Shown: piece after piece, positions 23,058 through 31,006 of the stretch
Layout of the letters: every line of letters begins with the position of its first letter
Position numbering within the stretch: the first letter of the stretch is position 1
Assembly: GCA_945918795.1 (NCBI GenBank)
Contig: CAMEIT010000014.1
Coordinates: 1-46,434 of the forward strand
Direction: 5' to 3'
From: an uncultured Clostridia bacterium
Lineage (GTDB): Bacteria > Bacillota > Clostridia > HGM11327
Length of the DNA stretch: 46,434 nt
Notes under the pieces: model-generated
Databases searched by the model: none
Seen by the model: the letters and a program-made list of their open reading frames with translations, nothing else
What the model was told of the DNA's origin: nothing
Program-made: the position numbers and the translations under genes

Positions 23058-23519
23058 ATGATAAGATTAGCAGAGAAAAAAGATTATCATCAATTGGCAG
23101 AGCTCAGGTGGGAGCATCTGGCGGAAGACGATATTTTGTACGGAGAAACAAATATTGCGGGGGCGGATAAAAATGAATTTATCGATGAATATGTTTCGTT
23201 TTTGAATAATGATTCTTTATATAAAATATTTGTAATCGAGCAAGACGGAATAATAATATCGGCAATGTATGTTTCGATTATAAGGAAAGTGCCGAAGCCA
23301 AAGGAAACGGAATCATATATTGCATACCTTACAAATGTACACACGAAAAAGGAATACAGAAATAGGGGAAAAGGAACGGAATTGCTCTCATACATTAAGG
23401 ACTGCCTGAAAAGAATCAAATGCGAATTGATTATTGCATGGCCGAGCGAAAATTCCGTTTCGTGGTACATGAATAACGGATTTACATCTCAAAATGATGT
23501 AATGGAGTGCGACCTGTAA
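23058..23519 (+). CDS. GNAT-family N-acetyltransferase
   Basis: The 153-aa protein has the GNAT core: N-terminal MIRLAEKKDYHQLAEL, central strands IFVIEQDGIIISAMYVSI, and the acetyl-CoA pyrophosphate loop NVHTKKEYRNRGKGTELLSYI (about 94-114, the R-N-R-G-K-G pattern). A further strand (ELIIAWPSENSVSWYMNNGF) closes the fold. The substrate is not predictable. Start 23058 follows GGTGAGG. It lies 46 bp after mnmA and before the terminator at 23552, so it may ride on the same transcript. Confidence 0.87.
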   Translation: MIRLAEKKDYHQLAELRWEHLAEDDILYGETNIAGADKNEFIDEYVSFLNNDSLYKIFVIEQDGIIISAMYVSIIRKVPKPKETESYIAYLTNVHTKKEYRNRGKGTELLSYIKDCLKRIKCELIIAWPSENSVSWYMNNGFTSQNDVMECDL

Positions 23520-23551
23520 GCCGCAATTTTTACGTAAAAAAGGGCAAATAA

Positions 23552-23585
23552 AATCCTCCGCATGATTTGACTCATACGGAGGATT
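23552..23585. terminator. Intrinsic terminator shared by converging genes
   Basis: AATCCTCCG (23552-23560) pairs with CGGAGGATT (23577-23585), followed by GTTTGT. On the minus strand the stem is followed by TTATTTGC. It separates the acetyltransferase from the converging zinc-ribbon gene. Confidence 0.7.
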
Positions 23586-23602
23586 GTTTGTAATGTGTTT
23601 AA

Positions 23603-24085
23603 TTATTTTATAAGCTTTATTCCGCCGATTATGGGAAGCTCTTTTGCTTTGCCGTTCAAAACGTTTACGATGCCTATTATTGCAAGCACCAATGCAACGA
23701 CCTCAAGCAACATTGCAACGTACTTAACTATCGGTATAGCCGCTAAAATGCCGAGTACAACACTGCATATAAACAGTACCAATCCCTGGTTTGCGTGGAA
23801 TCTTGCAAATTTGGAATTCTTTGCTGCGAGAAGCGGCACAAGGAAGAGAATCCATATGTAAGAAAGCAAGCTTACTACCTTGTTATTCTCAATATCGCTC
23901 TTGTCGAAACGTGCTGTATCGTCGGGAGTGTCATTGAACTGTTCCCAAGTCTTGTTGATCTTGTCTGTTGCCGACTGTTTCTGTCCTTCATCGTTTGTTC
24001 CTGCCGAAGCTGCTTGTGCGCCGCACTTAGGGCAAGGCTTTGTTTCATCTGTTATCTGCTCTCCGCATTTTGAACAAAATGCCAT
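23603..24085 (-). CDS. Zinc-ribbon membrane protein
   Basis: The 160-aa protein opens with a zinc ribbon (MAFCSKCGEQITDETKPCPKCG, CxxC-CxxC, residues 4-21). A polar linker (25-65) follows, then hydrophobic helices near 72-88, 100-117 and 122-145. The LSYIWILFLVPLLAAKNSKFARFHANQGLVL segment (about 74-104) resembles the DUF4870 / chloride-channel-like small membrane family, which is often fused to a zinc ribbon. The role is unknown. It appears monocistronic, with converging terminators on its 3' side. Confidence 0.75.
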   Translation of the reverse strand: MAFCSKCGEQITDETKPCPKCGAQAASAGTNDEGQKQSATDKINKTWEQFNDTPDDTARFDKSDIENNKVVSLLSYIWILFLVPLLAAKNSKFARFHANQGLVLFICSVVLGILAAIPIVKYVAMLLEVVALVLAIIGIVNVLNGKAKELPIIGGIKLIK

Positions 24086-24247
24086 ATGCTCATCCTCCTG
24101 TGGATAAAATTTAGTTTATTATGCTGATAATGCAACCTTATATATTATACATCGTTTTTTATCTTTTTTCAAGACAAAATTCGACAAATCTTATGTTTTC
24201 CGTATAATTTTCCGAAATAAATATTGTCTCTGCCTGTTAAAAAGTAC

Positions 24248-24276
24248 TTGATTTTTTGCAATATATGTTGTATAAT
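24248..24276 (+). promoter_or_regulatory. Promoter of tRNA-Leu
   Basis: TTGATT (24248-24253), 17-nt spacer, TATAAT (24271-24276), 10 bp before the tRNA 5' end. Confidence 0.7.
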
Positions 24277-24286
24277 ATACACATGA

Positions 24287-24372
24287 GCCGATGTGTTGGA
24301 ATGGCAGACGAGGTAGACTCAAAATCTATTGTTCGCAAGAACGTGTGGGTTCGAGTCCCACCATCGGCACCA
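24287..24372 (+). tRNA. tRNA-Leu (anticodon CAA)
   Basis: The acceptor stem GCCGATG/CATCGGC is perfect, and A-CCA is encoded (24369-24372). The anticodon stem GTAGA/TCTAT holds loop CTCAAAA, giving anticodon CAA, which reads TTG. A long class II variable arm (TGTTCGCAAGAACG) and T-arm GTGGG-TTCGAGT-CCCAC are present. The length with CCA is 86 nt. Confidence 0.97.
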
Positions 24373-24378
24373 AAAAGA

Positions 24379-24407
24379 CGATTGCATACGCAATCGCCTT
24401 TTTATTT
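24379..24407 (+). terminator. Intrinsic terminator of tRNA-Leu
   Basis: CGATTGC-ATAC-GCAATCG (24379-24396) followed by CCTTTTTATTT, 6 bp after the tRNA. Confidence 0.9.
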
Positions 24408-24453
24408 GAAATATCAACCAAATATGACGTACTGTGCTAAAGGCGGTGATGAT

Positions 24454-24966
24454 GTGCAATTTAAGGCTAAATTAAATATAAAATTCTATGTTGTTTTTGT
24501 TTTGCTGTTGGGAATTGTTATTCTGGGATTGTATGGGTTATATTTTTTAAATACGAATACAATTTTAGTGGAAAACGGATTACCAATGGATAATCAGACA
24601 AAATTGCTTCTTTCTGCTCTAATAGGTGTTGCTGTGCTGTCATGGACTGTTTCTCTTTTTACATTAGTAAGACAAATATTGCTTGCTCAGGCTTTTTCTA
24701 TCGATAAGGACGGAATTCATTCTACTGCAACTGCAAAAATATTATTTGCTCTCATTTTGGTAATACCTGTAAGAACTATTCCGTATTCTGCAATAAAAAA
24801 GATTTCAAAAGAAAATGGAGTATTGACATTACTTCTTGATAAATCGCAACTTGATATTAACCCTATTTTGCGATTTTTTGTCTCAAAAAGATACTGTTTC
24901 TTCTCGGGATTTACATCAGTAAAACAGGAGAATATAGCATCTGAATTAGAAAAATATATGAAATAA
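24454..24966 (+). CDS. Small membrane protein of unknown function (PH-like layout)
   Basis: If read from GTG 24454 (AAAGGCGGTG site at proper spacing) the product is about 170 aa; an in-frame ATG at 24424 lacks a ribosome binding site. Two membrane helices (about 9-31 and 48-70) are followed by a soluble part of about 85 residues containing FSIDKDGI, PYSAIKKISKENGVLTLLL and VKQENIASELEKYM. This resembles bacterial PH-domain (YdbS/YcxB-like) membrane proteins. I do not recognise a specific family. The frame also runs backward through the tRNA, and that upstream part is not coding. Confidence 0.6.
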   Translation: MQFKAKLNIKFYVVFVLLLGIVILGLYGLYFLNTNTILVENGLPMDNQTKLLLSALIGVAVLSWTVSLFTLVRQILLAQAFSIDKDGIHSTATAKILFALILVIPVRTIPYSAIKKISKENGVLTLLLDKSQLDINPILRFFVSKRYCFFSGFTSVKQENIASELEKYMK

Positions 24967-24973
24967 CATTACC

Positions 24974-25015
24974 AACAGAAGTGTATTGATTGTGTACACT
25001 TCTGTTGTTTATTAT
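24974..25015 (+). terminator. Intrinsic terminator after the small membrane protein
   Basis: AACAGAAGTGT (24974-24984) pairs perfectly with ACACTTCTGTT (24996-25006), followed by GTTTATTATTG. Confidence 0.7.
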
Positions 25016-25041
25016 TGATCGATGTAATTGCTATTTACATT

Positions 25042-25866
25042 CTATTCGTTAATTTCAAACGGCGCGTCGCTTTCATTCGGCGATACTGTTTCTTTCGGAT
25101 ATTCGTTTTCCTCTGAATCGTCCGGCGAAAACAAGTCATTTAATGCACTCAGAAAGCCTCCGAATAATGCCTCTCTGAGAACCTCGTCCGGCTGTATTTT
25201 CCATTCGTCATCGCTTGTCTTTATGAGCATTATATCGACGATATTCGTTATTGTGTCAAGGCCCTCTTTCATGCAGCTTTGAGTGAACAGCTCCTTTATT
25301 GCACTTTGCTGTTCCTCCTCACTCGGCTGTGGGTCGGTAAACGCAATGGAAAAAAGATATTCGATCATATTAGTAAAAAACTCGTTTACAACAGGCTTCA
25401 TATCGGTTACGGTGATTTCTGCCGTTACAACGGCGGTATACTCATCCGATATCCTCGACGAAATGATTTTATAGCCCATATTCTTAAATATTGTTTCCAT
25501 TAATACATTTTCATCTATTACCGATGTCTCATCGGTACCGCCTTCATCGGGATATGTGATTGTATTGTCGCTTACTATATACAATTCAGCTTCAGCCATA
25601 TCCATTTCGCTTAAAGCCGCAAGCATTTTTTCGACCGTATCTTCAGGCAGATTTATCGGCGGCTCGGTGGGTGCGGGAGTAGGCGCGGCGGTGGCGGCAG
25701 GAGTAGGTGAGGGTGTGAAAATGGGGGATGGAGTGAGGGTAGGAGTTTTGTCGGGCGAACTGTCGCAAGTGGCACCGGGTGTTATTGCAGTAGTGCTCGT
25801 CATTGGGCAGATGCAATACATAAAGGCAAGTGCGGCAGCAAATATTGTCAAAATGATTTTCTTCAT
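25042..25866 (-). CDS. Secreted protein with Pro/Thr-rich linker, unknown function
   Basis: From ATG 25866 (GGAGA site at 8-9 nt) the product is about 274 aa. It has a signal sequence (KKIILTIFAAALAFMYCIC), a low-complexity linker of about 45 residues rich in TPSP/TPAP repeats, then a roughly 190-residue folded domain and an acidic C-terminus. The folded domain (AALSEMDMAEAELYIV, then SRISDEYTAVVTAEITVTDMKP, WKIQPDEVLREALFGG) has the pattern of NTF2-like or DUF5105-type extracellular domains. The lipobox is not canonical (FMYC). A proline/threonine linker suggests display across the cell wall. It is not linked to a recognisable pathway. Confidence 0.7.
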   Translation of the reverse strand: MKKIILTIFAAALAFMYCICPMTSTTAITPGATCDSSPDKTPTLTPSPIFTPSPTPAATAAPTPAPTEPPINLPEDTVEKMLAALSEMDMAEAELYIVSDNTITYPDEGGTDETSVIDENVLMETIFKNMGYKIISSRISDEYTAVVTAEITVTDMKPVVNEFFTNMIEYLFSIAFTDPQPSEEEQQSAIKELFTQSCMKEGLDTITNIVDIMLIKTSDDEWKIQPDEVLREALFGGFLSALNDLFSPDDSEENEYPKETVSPNESDAPFEINE

Positions 25867-25955
25867 TTTATAATTCTCCGTAAGACTATGCTGTGTACTG
25901 TAATATTTCATACTGTATCAATACATTAATACAGCCGGTTAATTATACCAAAAAA

Positions 25956-25996
25956 CAGAGCGTTTTGCACTATATTTTTTTAGCGCATTTGCTCTG
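25956..25996. terminator. Terminator downstream of the pot operon
   Basis: CAGAGC (25956-25961) pairs with GCTCTG (25991-25996), with extra inner pairing of GCGTTTTGC/GCGCATTTGC type. On the minus strand the stem is followed by TTTTTTGG, ending potABCD. On the plus strand CTTTTGTTTTTTG follows. Confidence 0.6.
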
Positions 25997-26043
25997 CTTT
26001 TGTTTTTTGCAATGAAATCGAATTTCTGACTTTTATTCAGTGA

Positions 26044-27096
26044 TTATTGCCTTATGGTTGACCACCTTGACTGATACTTTTCAAGGTCGCTTCCGAGATA
26101 TTTAAATGCAACGCATCTTTTGAGTATATCTTCCGTAGCCCAGAAGTCATCGTCATTTCTGTACGCCTCATCGAGAATTTCATATGCCGCTTCGTTTGCG
26201 GTTGAGTAGCCTATATATTCGGATATGCGCTTTGCGTTTTCGGCTTCGCACAGGAAGTTGATGAATGCCTCGGCAAGCTCTTTGTTTTTGGATGTTTTGG
26301 GAATAACGAGTCCGTCATACCATATGTTTCCGCCCTCTTCGGGAACCACATAATCAAGTCTTCTGCCGTTTTCTTCAGCGAGTGCTTTTGCTGCAACAGC
26401 TTCTCCCGAATATGTTATTGCAACATCTGCCGTACCCTTTGAAAGCATATCCTTTATTGTATCTGTTTCGTAGGACAAAACGAGCGGAAGCTGATCCTTA
26501 AGAAGCTGAGCCGCTTCTTCTATTTCGTTTTCATCAACCGTGTTTATGGAATATCCGAGCTTTATGAGTGCGGCAGCCATAGAGTCGCGCACGCTGTCTA
26601 TCATGACTATTCTTCTTGAATACTTCTCGTTCCACAAAACGTCCCAGCTCTTTGCTTCTTCATCGCTTACGACATCGGGATTGTACAGGATGCCGAGCGT
26701 TCCCCACATATACGGTACCATGTATTCCAAATCTACACCGTTGCTCATGTTGAGCACCATTTGGCTTATGTTTGAATAGTTCGGAATGTTGTTAAAATCA
26801 AGCTTATAGAGGAGATCGTCCTTTATAAGACGCTCTATCATATATTCAGACGGCACGAGAACGTCATAGTTGCTGGAGCCGTTTTTGACTTTTATATACA
26901 TATCTTCGTTTCTGTCGAAATATTCTTCAACAACGTCTACATTGTACTCTTTTTCAAATGCTGCTATAACGTCGGGGTCCATGTAGTCTCCCCAATTATA
27001 AAGATACAGCTTTTGCTTGCTTTCGCAACCTGCTGTGCAGAATATTGTGCACAGACCCATAATAACTGTTAAACAAATTGCGGTAAATCTCTTCAA
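26044..27096 (-). CDS. potD: Spermidine/putrescine-binding lipoprotein PotD
   Basis: The 350-aa solute-binding protein delivers polyamines to PotBC. Its N-terminal signal ends in the lipobox TAGC (Cys24). Polyamine-site features of the PotD/PotF family are present: LYLYNWGDYMDPDVIAAFEK (about 31-50), NYDVLVPSEYMIERL (about 78), YMVPYMWGTLGILYNP (about 124) and DSVRDSMAAALIKLGYS (about 163). It is the last gene of puuR-like/potA/potB/potC/potD, 17 bp after potC. Putrescine versus spermidine preference cannot be assigned. Confidence 0.93.
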   Translation of the reverse strand: MKRFTAICLTVIMGLCTIFCTAGCESKQKLYLYNWGDYMDPDVIAAFEKEYNVDVVEEYFDRNEDMYIKVKNGSSNYDVLVPSEYMIERLIKDDLLYKLDFNNIPNYSNISQMVLNMSNGVDLEYMVPYMWGTLGILYNPDVVSDEEAKSWDVLWNEKYSRRIVMIDSVRDSMAAALIKLGYSINTVDENEIEEAAQLLKDQLPLVLSYETDTIKDMLSKGTADVAITYSGEAVAAKALAEENGRRLDYVVPEEGGNIWYDGLVIPKTSKNKELAEAFINFLCEAENAKRISEYIGYSTANEAAYEILDEAYRNDDDFWATEDILKRCVAFKYLGSDLEKYQSRWSTIRQ

Positions 27097-27113
27097 TTAA
27101 GTTTCCTCCGGAT

Positions 27114-28001
27114 TTATTTTCTTTCTTCTTCTATATTGAAATCCTGTGCTGTGGCAGGATTCTGAAGCTCGAATACAGCTTCTTCGTTACGCGAAGCTTC
27201 TTTATTTGCGGCGTGCTTTTTGCGTCCCTTATTCTGATAAGCGTTTATAAGTATAAGCAGTATCAGAACTGTGGCAAACATGAGCGTTGACAGAGCGTTT
27301 ATTGTCGGATTTACGCCGCGCTTTGTCATGGAATATATTATTGTAGACAGGTTCGTTACGCCGTTGCCCGTGGTGAAAAAGCTTACCACAAAATCATCTA
27401 TAGAAAGCGTGAACGACAGCATAAAACCGCTGAGTATACCGGGCATAAGCTCCGGAAGTATTACCTTCTGCAATGCCTGCGACGGTGTTGCACCGAGGTC
27501 CTGAGCTGCCTCATACTTTGAAAAATTGATTTGTCTGAGCTTGGGCATTACCGAAAATATAACATACGGTATGCAGAATACTATGTGCGCTATGAGCATA
27601 GTGAAAAAGCCGAGCTTTATGTTGGCAAACATGAACAGCATCATAAGTGAAAGTCCCGTGATAATATCGGGGTTTACTACCGGTATATACGTTATGTTCA
27701 TTATGAGCGACTTTGAAAATTTGCCGTATCCGTGCAGACCTATTGCCGTAATAGTTCCGACTGCAGTTGCAATGACAGCCGCAAGAAGCGCAACCACAAG
27801 CGTGTACATAAGCGCACTCATTATCTGTGAGTTGTTGAAAAGCTGTTCATACCACTTCAGCGAAAAGCCTGTCCAATGCCCGAGCTGTCTTGACTCGTTA
27901 AATGAGAACACTATCATTACGGCTATCGGCGCGTACATGAATATGAGGATAAGCAGGAGGTAAAGCTTTTTTAACGGGTTTTTTATCTTGAAGTGCTTCA
28001 C
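27114..28001 (-). CDS. potC: Polyamine ABC transporter permease PotC
   Basis: The 295-aa permease has about six membrane helices and the cytoplasmic EAA loop EAAQDLGATPSQALQKVILP (about 164-183), which docks PotA. The N-terminal YLLLILIFMYAPIAVMIVFSFNES is typical of PotC/PotI. An Asn/Lys/Glu-rich C-terminal tail (after about 255) is longer than usual. Its ATG overlaps the potB stop (ATGA), indicating coupled translation. Confidence 0.93.
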   Translation of the reverse strand: MKHFKIKNPLKKLYLLLILIFMYAPIAVMIVFSFNESRQLGHWTGFSLKWYEQLFNNSQIMSALMYTLVVALLAAVIATAVGTITAIGLHGYGKFSKSLIMNITYIPVVNPDIITGLSLMMLFMFANIKLGFFTMLIAHIVFCIPYVIFSVMPKLRQINFSKYEAAQDLGATPSQALQKVILPELMPGILSGFMLSFTLSIDDFVVSFFTTGNGVTNLSTIIYSMTKRGVNPTINALSTLMFATVLILLILINAYQNKGRKKHAANKEASRNEEAVFELQNPATAQDFNIEEERK

Positions 28002-28834
28002 ATCAATGTACCTCCCTCATGGTCTTTATCGTATCTGTTGAGAACGAACATTGAAATCAGTATTATAACGAGAAGCACGAGCGATATAGCGGCGCCCTTA
28101 TGCCATCCGTTGATCGATTCTATAAAGTAGTTCTCTATAATATTTCCTATCAGATAATATTTTCCTCCGCCGAGCAGCTTTGATACGACGAATGTTGAAA
28201 CGGCAGGCATGAATACCATTACTATGCCGGATATTACGCCGGGCAGACTCAACGGGAATATTACCTTCCTGAATACGTTTACTTTGTTTGCACCGAGATC
28301 CTGAGCAGCTTCAATTACTCGCGGATTTATCTTGCTTAAAACCGTATATACGGGCAGTATCATAAACGGCAGGAAATTGTATACCATACCTAAAATGACG
28401 GCAAAATCGGTGAATAAAAGCGTTACGGGGCCTATGCCGAATACTGCAAGTATGTTGTTGAGCCATGTGACGTCTTCAAGAATATATCTCCATGCGTATG
28501 TTCTGAGAAGAAAGTTCATCCACATGGGTATAACAAATAAAAACAGAAGAATTGTCTTATCCTTGAAGTCCTTACTTGCAAGAATCATCGCTATCGGATA
28601 TGCGATAATAAGGCATACAATGGTACATATACCTGCCATTTTGAGCGACTTCCAGATAAGCTCCATATTGTTTTTATTGAATGCTTCTTTTATGTTTTCA
28701 AGCGAAAACTGAATAGTACCGTCTACCGTGTCTGTGAAAGCGTAACAGCATATCAGGATCAAAGGAACTATTGTAAACACTATCATCCATACTATATACG
28801 GAATGGCAAACCATTTCTTTTTCATTGCGCACAC
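27998..28834 (-). CDS. potB: Polyamine ABC transporter permease PotB
   Basis: The 278-aa permease has six membrane helices. The EAA loop is EAAQDLGANKVNVFRKVIFP (about 175-194), with the family phrase NFLLRTYAWRYIL (about 106). It pairs with PotC to form the translocation channel. It lies 10 bp after potA and overlaps potC by 4 bp. Confidence 0.93.
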   Translation of the reverse strand: MCAMKKKWFAIPYIVWMIVFTIVPLILICCYAFTDTVDGTIQFSLENIKEAFNKNNMELIWKSLKMAGICTIVCLIIAYPIAMILASKDFKDKTILLFLFVIPMWMNFLLRTYAWRYILEDVTWLNNILAVFGIGPVTLLFTDFAVILGMVYNFLPFMILPVYTVLSKINPRVIEAAQDLGANKVNVFRKVIFPLSLPGVISGIVMVFMPAVSTFVVSKLLGGGKYYLIGNIIENYFIESINGWHKGAAISLVLLVIILISMFVLNRYDKDHEGGTLM

Positions 28835-28844
28835 AATGCTCCTT

Positions 28845-29891
28845 TCACACGCTTTTTTTCATTATATGAATATTGAACGGTGTAACGTACATTCCGATAT
28901 TGCTTCCCTCGGGACTGAGCACTGTGCTGTGTATAAGCCATGTGTTGCCGTCGTTGCCGTCTACTATCATCTCATAATGAACACCCTTGAATATAGCCGT
29001 TCTTACTACGCCGCATATGACGTCGTTGCTCGGTTCGCACACCTCAACGTCCTCGGGACGTATGACAACGTCCACAGGCTCGTTCTTTTCAAAGCCTGAG
29101 TCAACGCACTTTACCCTGTGACCTGAAAATTCAACGTCAAAATCATTGTGCATTATTCCGTTTACTATATTGCTTTCGCCGATAAACCTTGCTACAAAAG
29201 CATTTTTCGGTTCGTTATATATATCGGTCGGTGCTCCGTACTGTTGAATTACGCCGTCCTTCATGACTGCAATGTTATCGGACATTGTCAGAGCTTCTTC
29301 CTGGTCGTGCGTTACGTATATGAATGATATTCCCAAGCGCTTTTGCATTGCTTTAAGCTCAAGCTGCATACTCTGGCGCATTTTGAGGTCGAGTGCTCCC
29401 AACGGTTCGTCAAGCAGAAGAAGTGCAGGCTCATTGACTACGGCTCTTGCTATGGCGATTCTTTGCTGCTGACCTCCCGAAAGCGCACCTATATCTCTTT
29501 TTTCATAGCCCGAAAGATTTACCATCCTGAGGACATCTTTAACCTTTGATTCTATCTCGCTTTTTTTCACGCCCTTTATTTTAAGCCCGAATGCTATATT
29601 GTCAAATACGTTCATGTGCGTAAACAATGCGTAGCTCTGAAATACTGTGTTCAGATTCCTTTTGTGCGCCGGAACGTCGTTTATTCTTTTGTTCTCAAAA
29701 TAAACGTCGCCCGATGTGGCATTGACAAAGCCTGCTATTATTCTCAGTGTCGTTGTCTTGCCGCAGCCGCTCGGACCGAGAAGAGTGACAAATTCATTGT
29801 GCTTTACAGCAAGGTTTATATTGTCAAGAACGGTGAAGCCGTCCTCATATGTTTTTGTTACATTTTCAAGTCTAACGATATAATCTTCCAT
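28845..29891 (-). CDS. potA: Polyamine ABC transporter ATPase PotA
   Basis: The 348-aa ATPase powers polyamine import. Walker A is [13 protein letters not shown] (39-51), signature [16 protein letters not shown], Walker [18 protein letters not shown], and switch His VTHDQEEAL. The C-terminal TOBE-type regulatory domain runs from about 235 ([10 protein letters not shown], then [12 protein letters not shown] about 285). EPLGALD with DLKMR is characteristic of the PotA/CUT1 branch. It follows the repressor gene by 35 bp and heads the transporter genes. Confidence 0.94.
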   Translation of the reverse strand: MEDYIVRLENVTKTYEDGFTVLDNINLAVKHNEFVTLLGPSGCGKTTTLRIIAGFVNATSGDVYFENKRINDVPAHKRNLNTVFQSYALFTHMNVFDNIAFGLKIKGVKKSEIESKVKDVLRMVNLSGYEKRDIGALSGGQQQRIAIARAVVNEPALLLLDEPLGALDLKMRQSMQLELKAMQKRLGISFIYVTHDQEEALTMSDNIAVMKDGVIQQYGAPTDIYNEPKNAFVARFIGESNIVNGIMHNDFDVEFSGHRVKCVDSGFEKNEPVDVVIRPEDVEVCEPSNDVICGVVRTAIFKGVHYEMIVDGNDGNTWLIHSTVLSPEGSNIGMYVTPFNIHIMKKSV

Positions 29892-29926
29892 TTAAGTAAG
29901 TACCTTTCGGATAATAATCAGTTTCT

Positions 29927-30460
29927 TCAGAAGTTGGGCGGTGTGGATACCCATATGAATTTCAGCGGCCTCTTGTGTGTGTTCTCGATGTAATGCGTTT
30001 TTTCAGCCGCAAAATAAAAGGACATATTCTTTTTTACCGTATACGTCCTGTCGCCTATGTGCAGGTCGGCGGTTCCTTCTAAAATATACCCCCATTCCTC
30101 TCCTGCATGAGGACTTTCGAGCGCAGTTTTTGCTCCCGCGTTCAGTTCAACGAGGATAGGCTCCATATCGTTTTTCTGCGAGTCCGGCACAAGCCATGTG
30201 ATCTTTACTTCGTCGTTATCATTTGTGAACATATCGTTCTCGTCAAATACGATCCGCTCTGACGGCTCTCCGCTGAAAAATTCGCCCAGATTTGTGCCGA
30301 GACATTGCAATATGTCCGCAAGCGTGGCAATGGACGGAGATGTTACATCTGTTTCAAGCTGGGATATGTATCCCTTTGAAAGCTCCGTTCTGTCTGCAAG
30401 CTCCTGCTGGGTGAGACCGTTTTTTACACGCAGATCCTTTATTTTTGCACCAAGCTCCAT
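29927..30460 (-). CDS. XRE-family repressor with cupin sensor domain (PuuR-like), regulator of the pot operon
   Basis: This 177-aa regulator has an N-terminal helix-turn-helix (LTQQELADRTELSKGYISQL about 18-37, then SIATLADILQCLG). A C-terminal cupin follows (HAGEEWGYILEGTADLHIG about 119; NMSFYFAAEKTHYIEN about 145; KFIWVSTPPNF at the end). This fusion is the PuuR-type polyamine sensor. Its gene is the first of the pot operon, and two strong palindromes lie directly upstream (30488-30510, 30532-30563). The gene is therefore probably autoregulated, with polyamine in the cupin controlling the whole operon. Confidence 0.92.
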   Translation of the reverse strand: MELGAKIKDLRVKNGLTQQELADRTELSKGYISQLETDVTSPSIATLADILQCLGTNLGEFFSGEPSERIVFDENDMFTNDNDEVKITWLVPDSQKNDMEPILVELNAGAKTALESPHAGEEWGYILEGTADLHIGDRTYTVKKNMSFYFAAEKTHYIENTHKRPLKFIWVSTPPNF

Positions 30461-30487
30461 AAGCTTTCCTTCTTTCGGCTTTAGATG

Positions 30488-30510
30488 TTACTAAACATAA
30501 AGTTTAATAA
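30488..30510. promoter_or_regulatory. Operator O1 of the pot operon
   Basis: TTACTAAAC-ATAAA-GTTTAATAA, 9-bp arms with one mismatch. It is centred 44 bp (about four helical turns) from O2 and lies in the untranslated leader. Confidence 0.75.
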
Positions 30511-30531
30511 TACCTTTCTGTGGGGTTGCAA

Positions 30532-30563
30532 TTACTAAACTTTAAGTTTAGTAATCACTAAAC
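30532..30563. promoter_or_regulatory. Operator O2 of the pot operon with an extra half-site
   Basis: TTACTAAAC-TTTAA-GTTTAGTAA (30532-30554) is perfect. A third half-site TCACTAAAC (30555-30563) abuts it, directly after the predicted transcription start. Confidence 0.8.
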
Positions 30564-30572
30564 ACGCTGTAT

Positions 30573-30600
30573 ATTATATACCTTTTTCCACGTTTGTCAA
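30573..30600 (-). promoter_or_regulatory. Promoter of the pot operon
   Basis: TTGACA (30600-30595), 16-nt spacer, TATAAT (30578-30573) on the minus strand. The start point falls next to O2. Confidence 0.8.
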
Positions 30601-30682
30601 TAGGTAAATCATATAATTTAAAATTTTTTGTCGAATTTTGTCTTTTTTGCCTTTCCCGGGGTTGCCGCTGAGGTTTTTTTCC

Positions 30683-30992
30683 GGGGCTGCCGCCCCGTAC
30701 CCCGCCAAGCCTTTGAAAAGGCTTGACCGAAACTTTAATAAACTTTGTAGTTGGCAATCAGCCTCGCCGGTGGTCGTCGAGTCGGATTGCCATTTACTTT
30801 ACGTTTCTTTTTGGAGTGAAATGTGGTATATTAAAGACTTGCCGTAAAAACTCAAATGAAAACGAAAATAAAATGCGCATCTTCTCGCCATGTTATCGAC
30901 GGAAAGATGCGCACAGATGTAAAGCGGTTTAAGAATTTGGGGCTTGCGTAATTATCTCAAAGAGGTAATTACCGGCTTTTTCAAAAGTCCCC
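30683..30992 (-). repeat. Dispersed variable-stem intergenic repeat, copy B (inverted relative to A and C)
   Basis: In minus-strand order: a degraded terminal hairpin GGGGACTTTTGAAAAAGCC (30992-30973); an extra hairpin GTAATTACCTC-TTT-GAGATAATTAC (30972-30948) not present in A or C; hairpin 1 TGCGCATCTTTCCGTC-GATAACAT-GGCGAGAAGATGCGCA (30913-30874); a spacer with AAAAAGAAACGTAAAGTAAAT; hairpin 2 GGCAATCCGACTCG-N11-CGAGGCTGATTGCC (30791-30753); ACTACAAAGTTTATTAAAGT; AAGCCTTTTCAAAGGCTT; GGCGGGGTAC; and GGGGCGGCAGCCCC followed by A residues. A decayed second end unit continues to about 30655. It fills the gap between the pot promoter and the stop codon at 31007. Confidence 0.85.
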
Positions 30993-31006
30993 GAGGAAAT
31001 GAAACA

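Noticed and set aside
24256-24453. Long N-terminal extension of the ORF ending at 24966
   Set aside because: It translates the tRNA-Leu gene and its terminator. The coding part starts at GTG 24454 (or ATG 24424).
30548-30757. ORF encoding GGVRGGSPGKK-type peptide
   Set aside because: It lies inside repeat copy B. The same GGVRGGSP and AAAPYPAKPLKRL peptides arise from the AAGCCTTTTCAAAGGCTTGG end block in copies A and C, so these are translations of the repeat and not genes.
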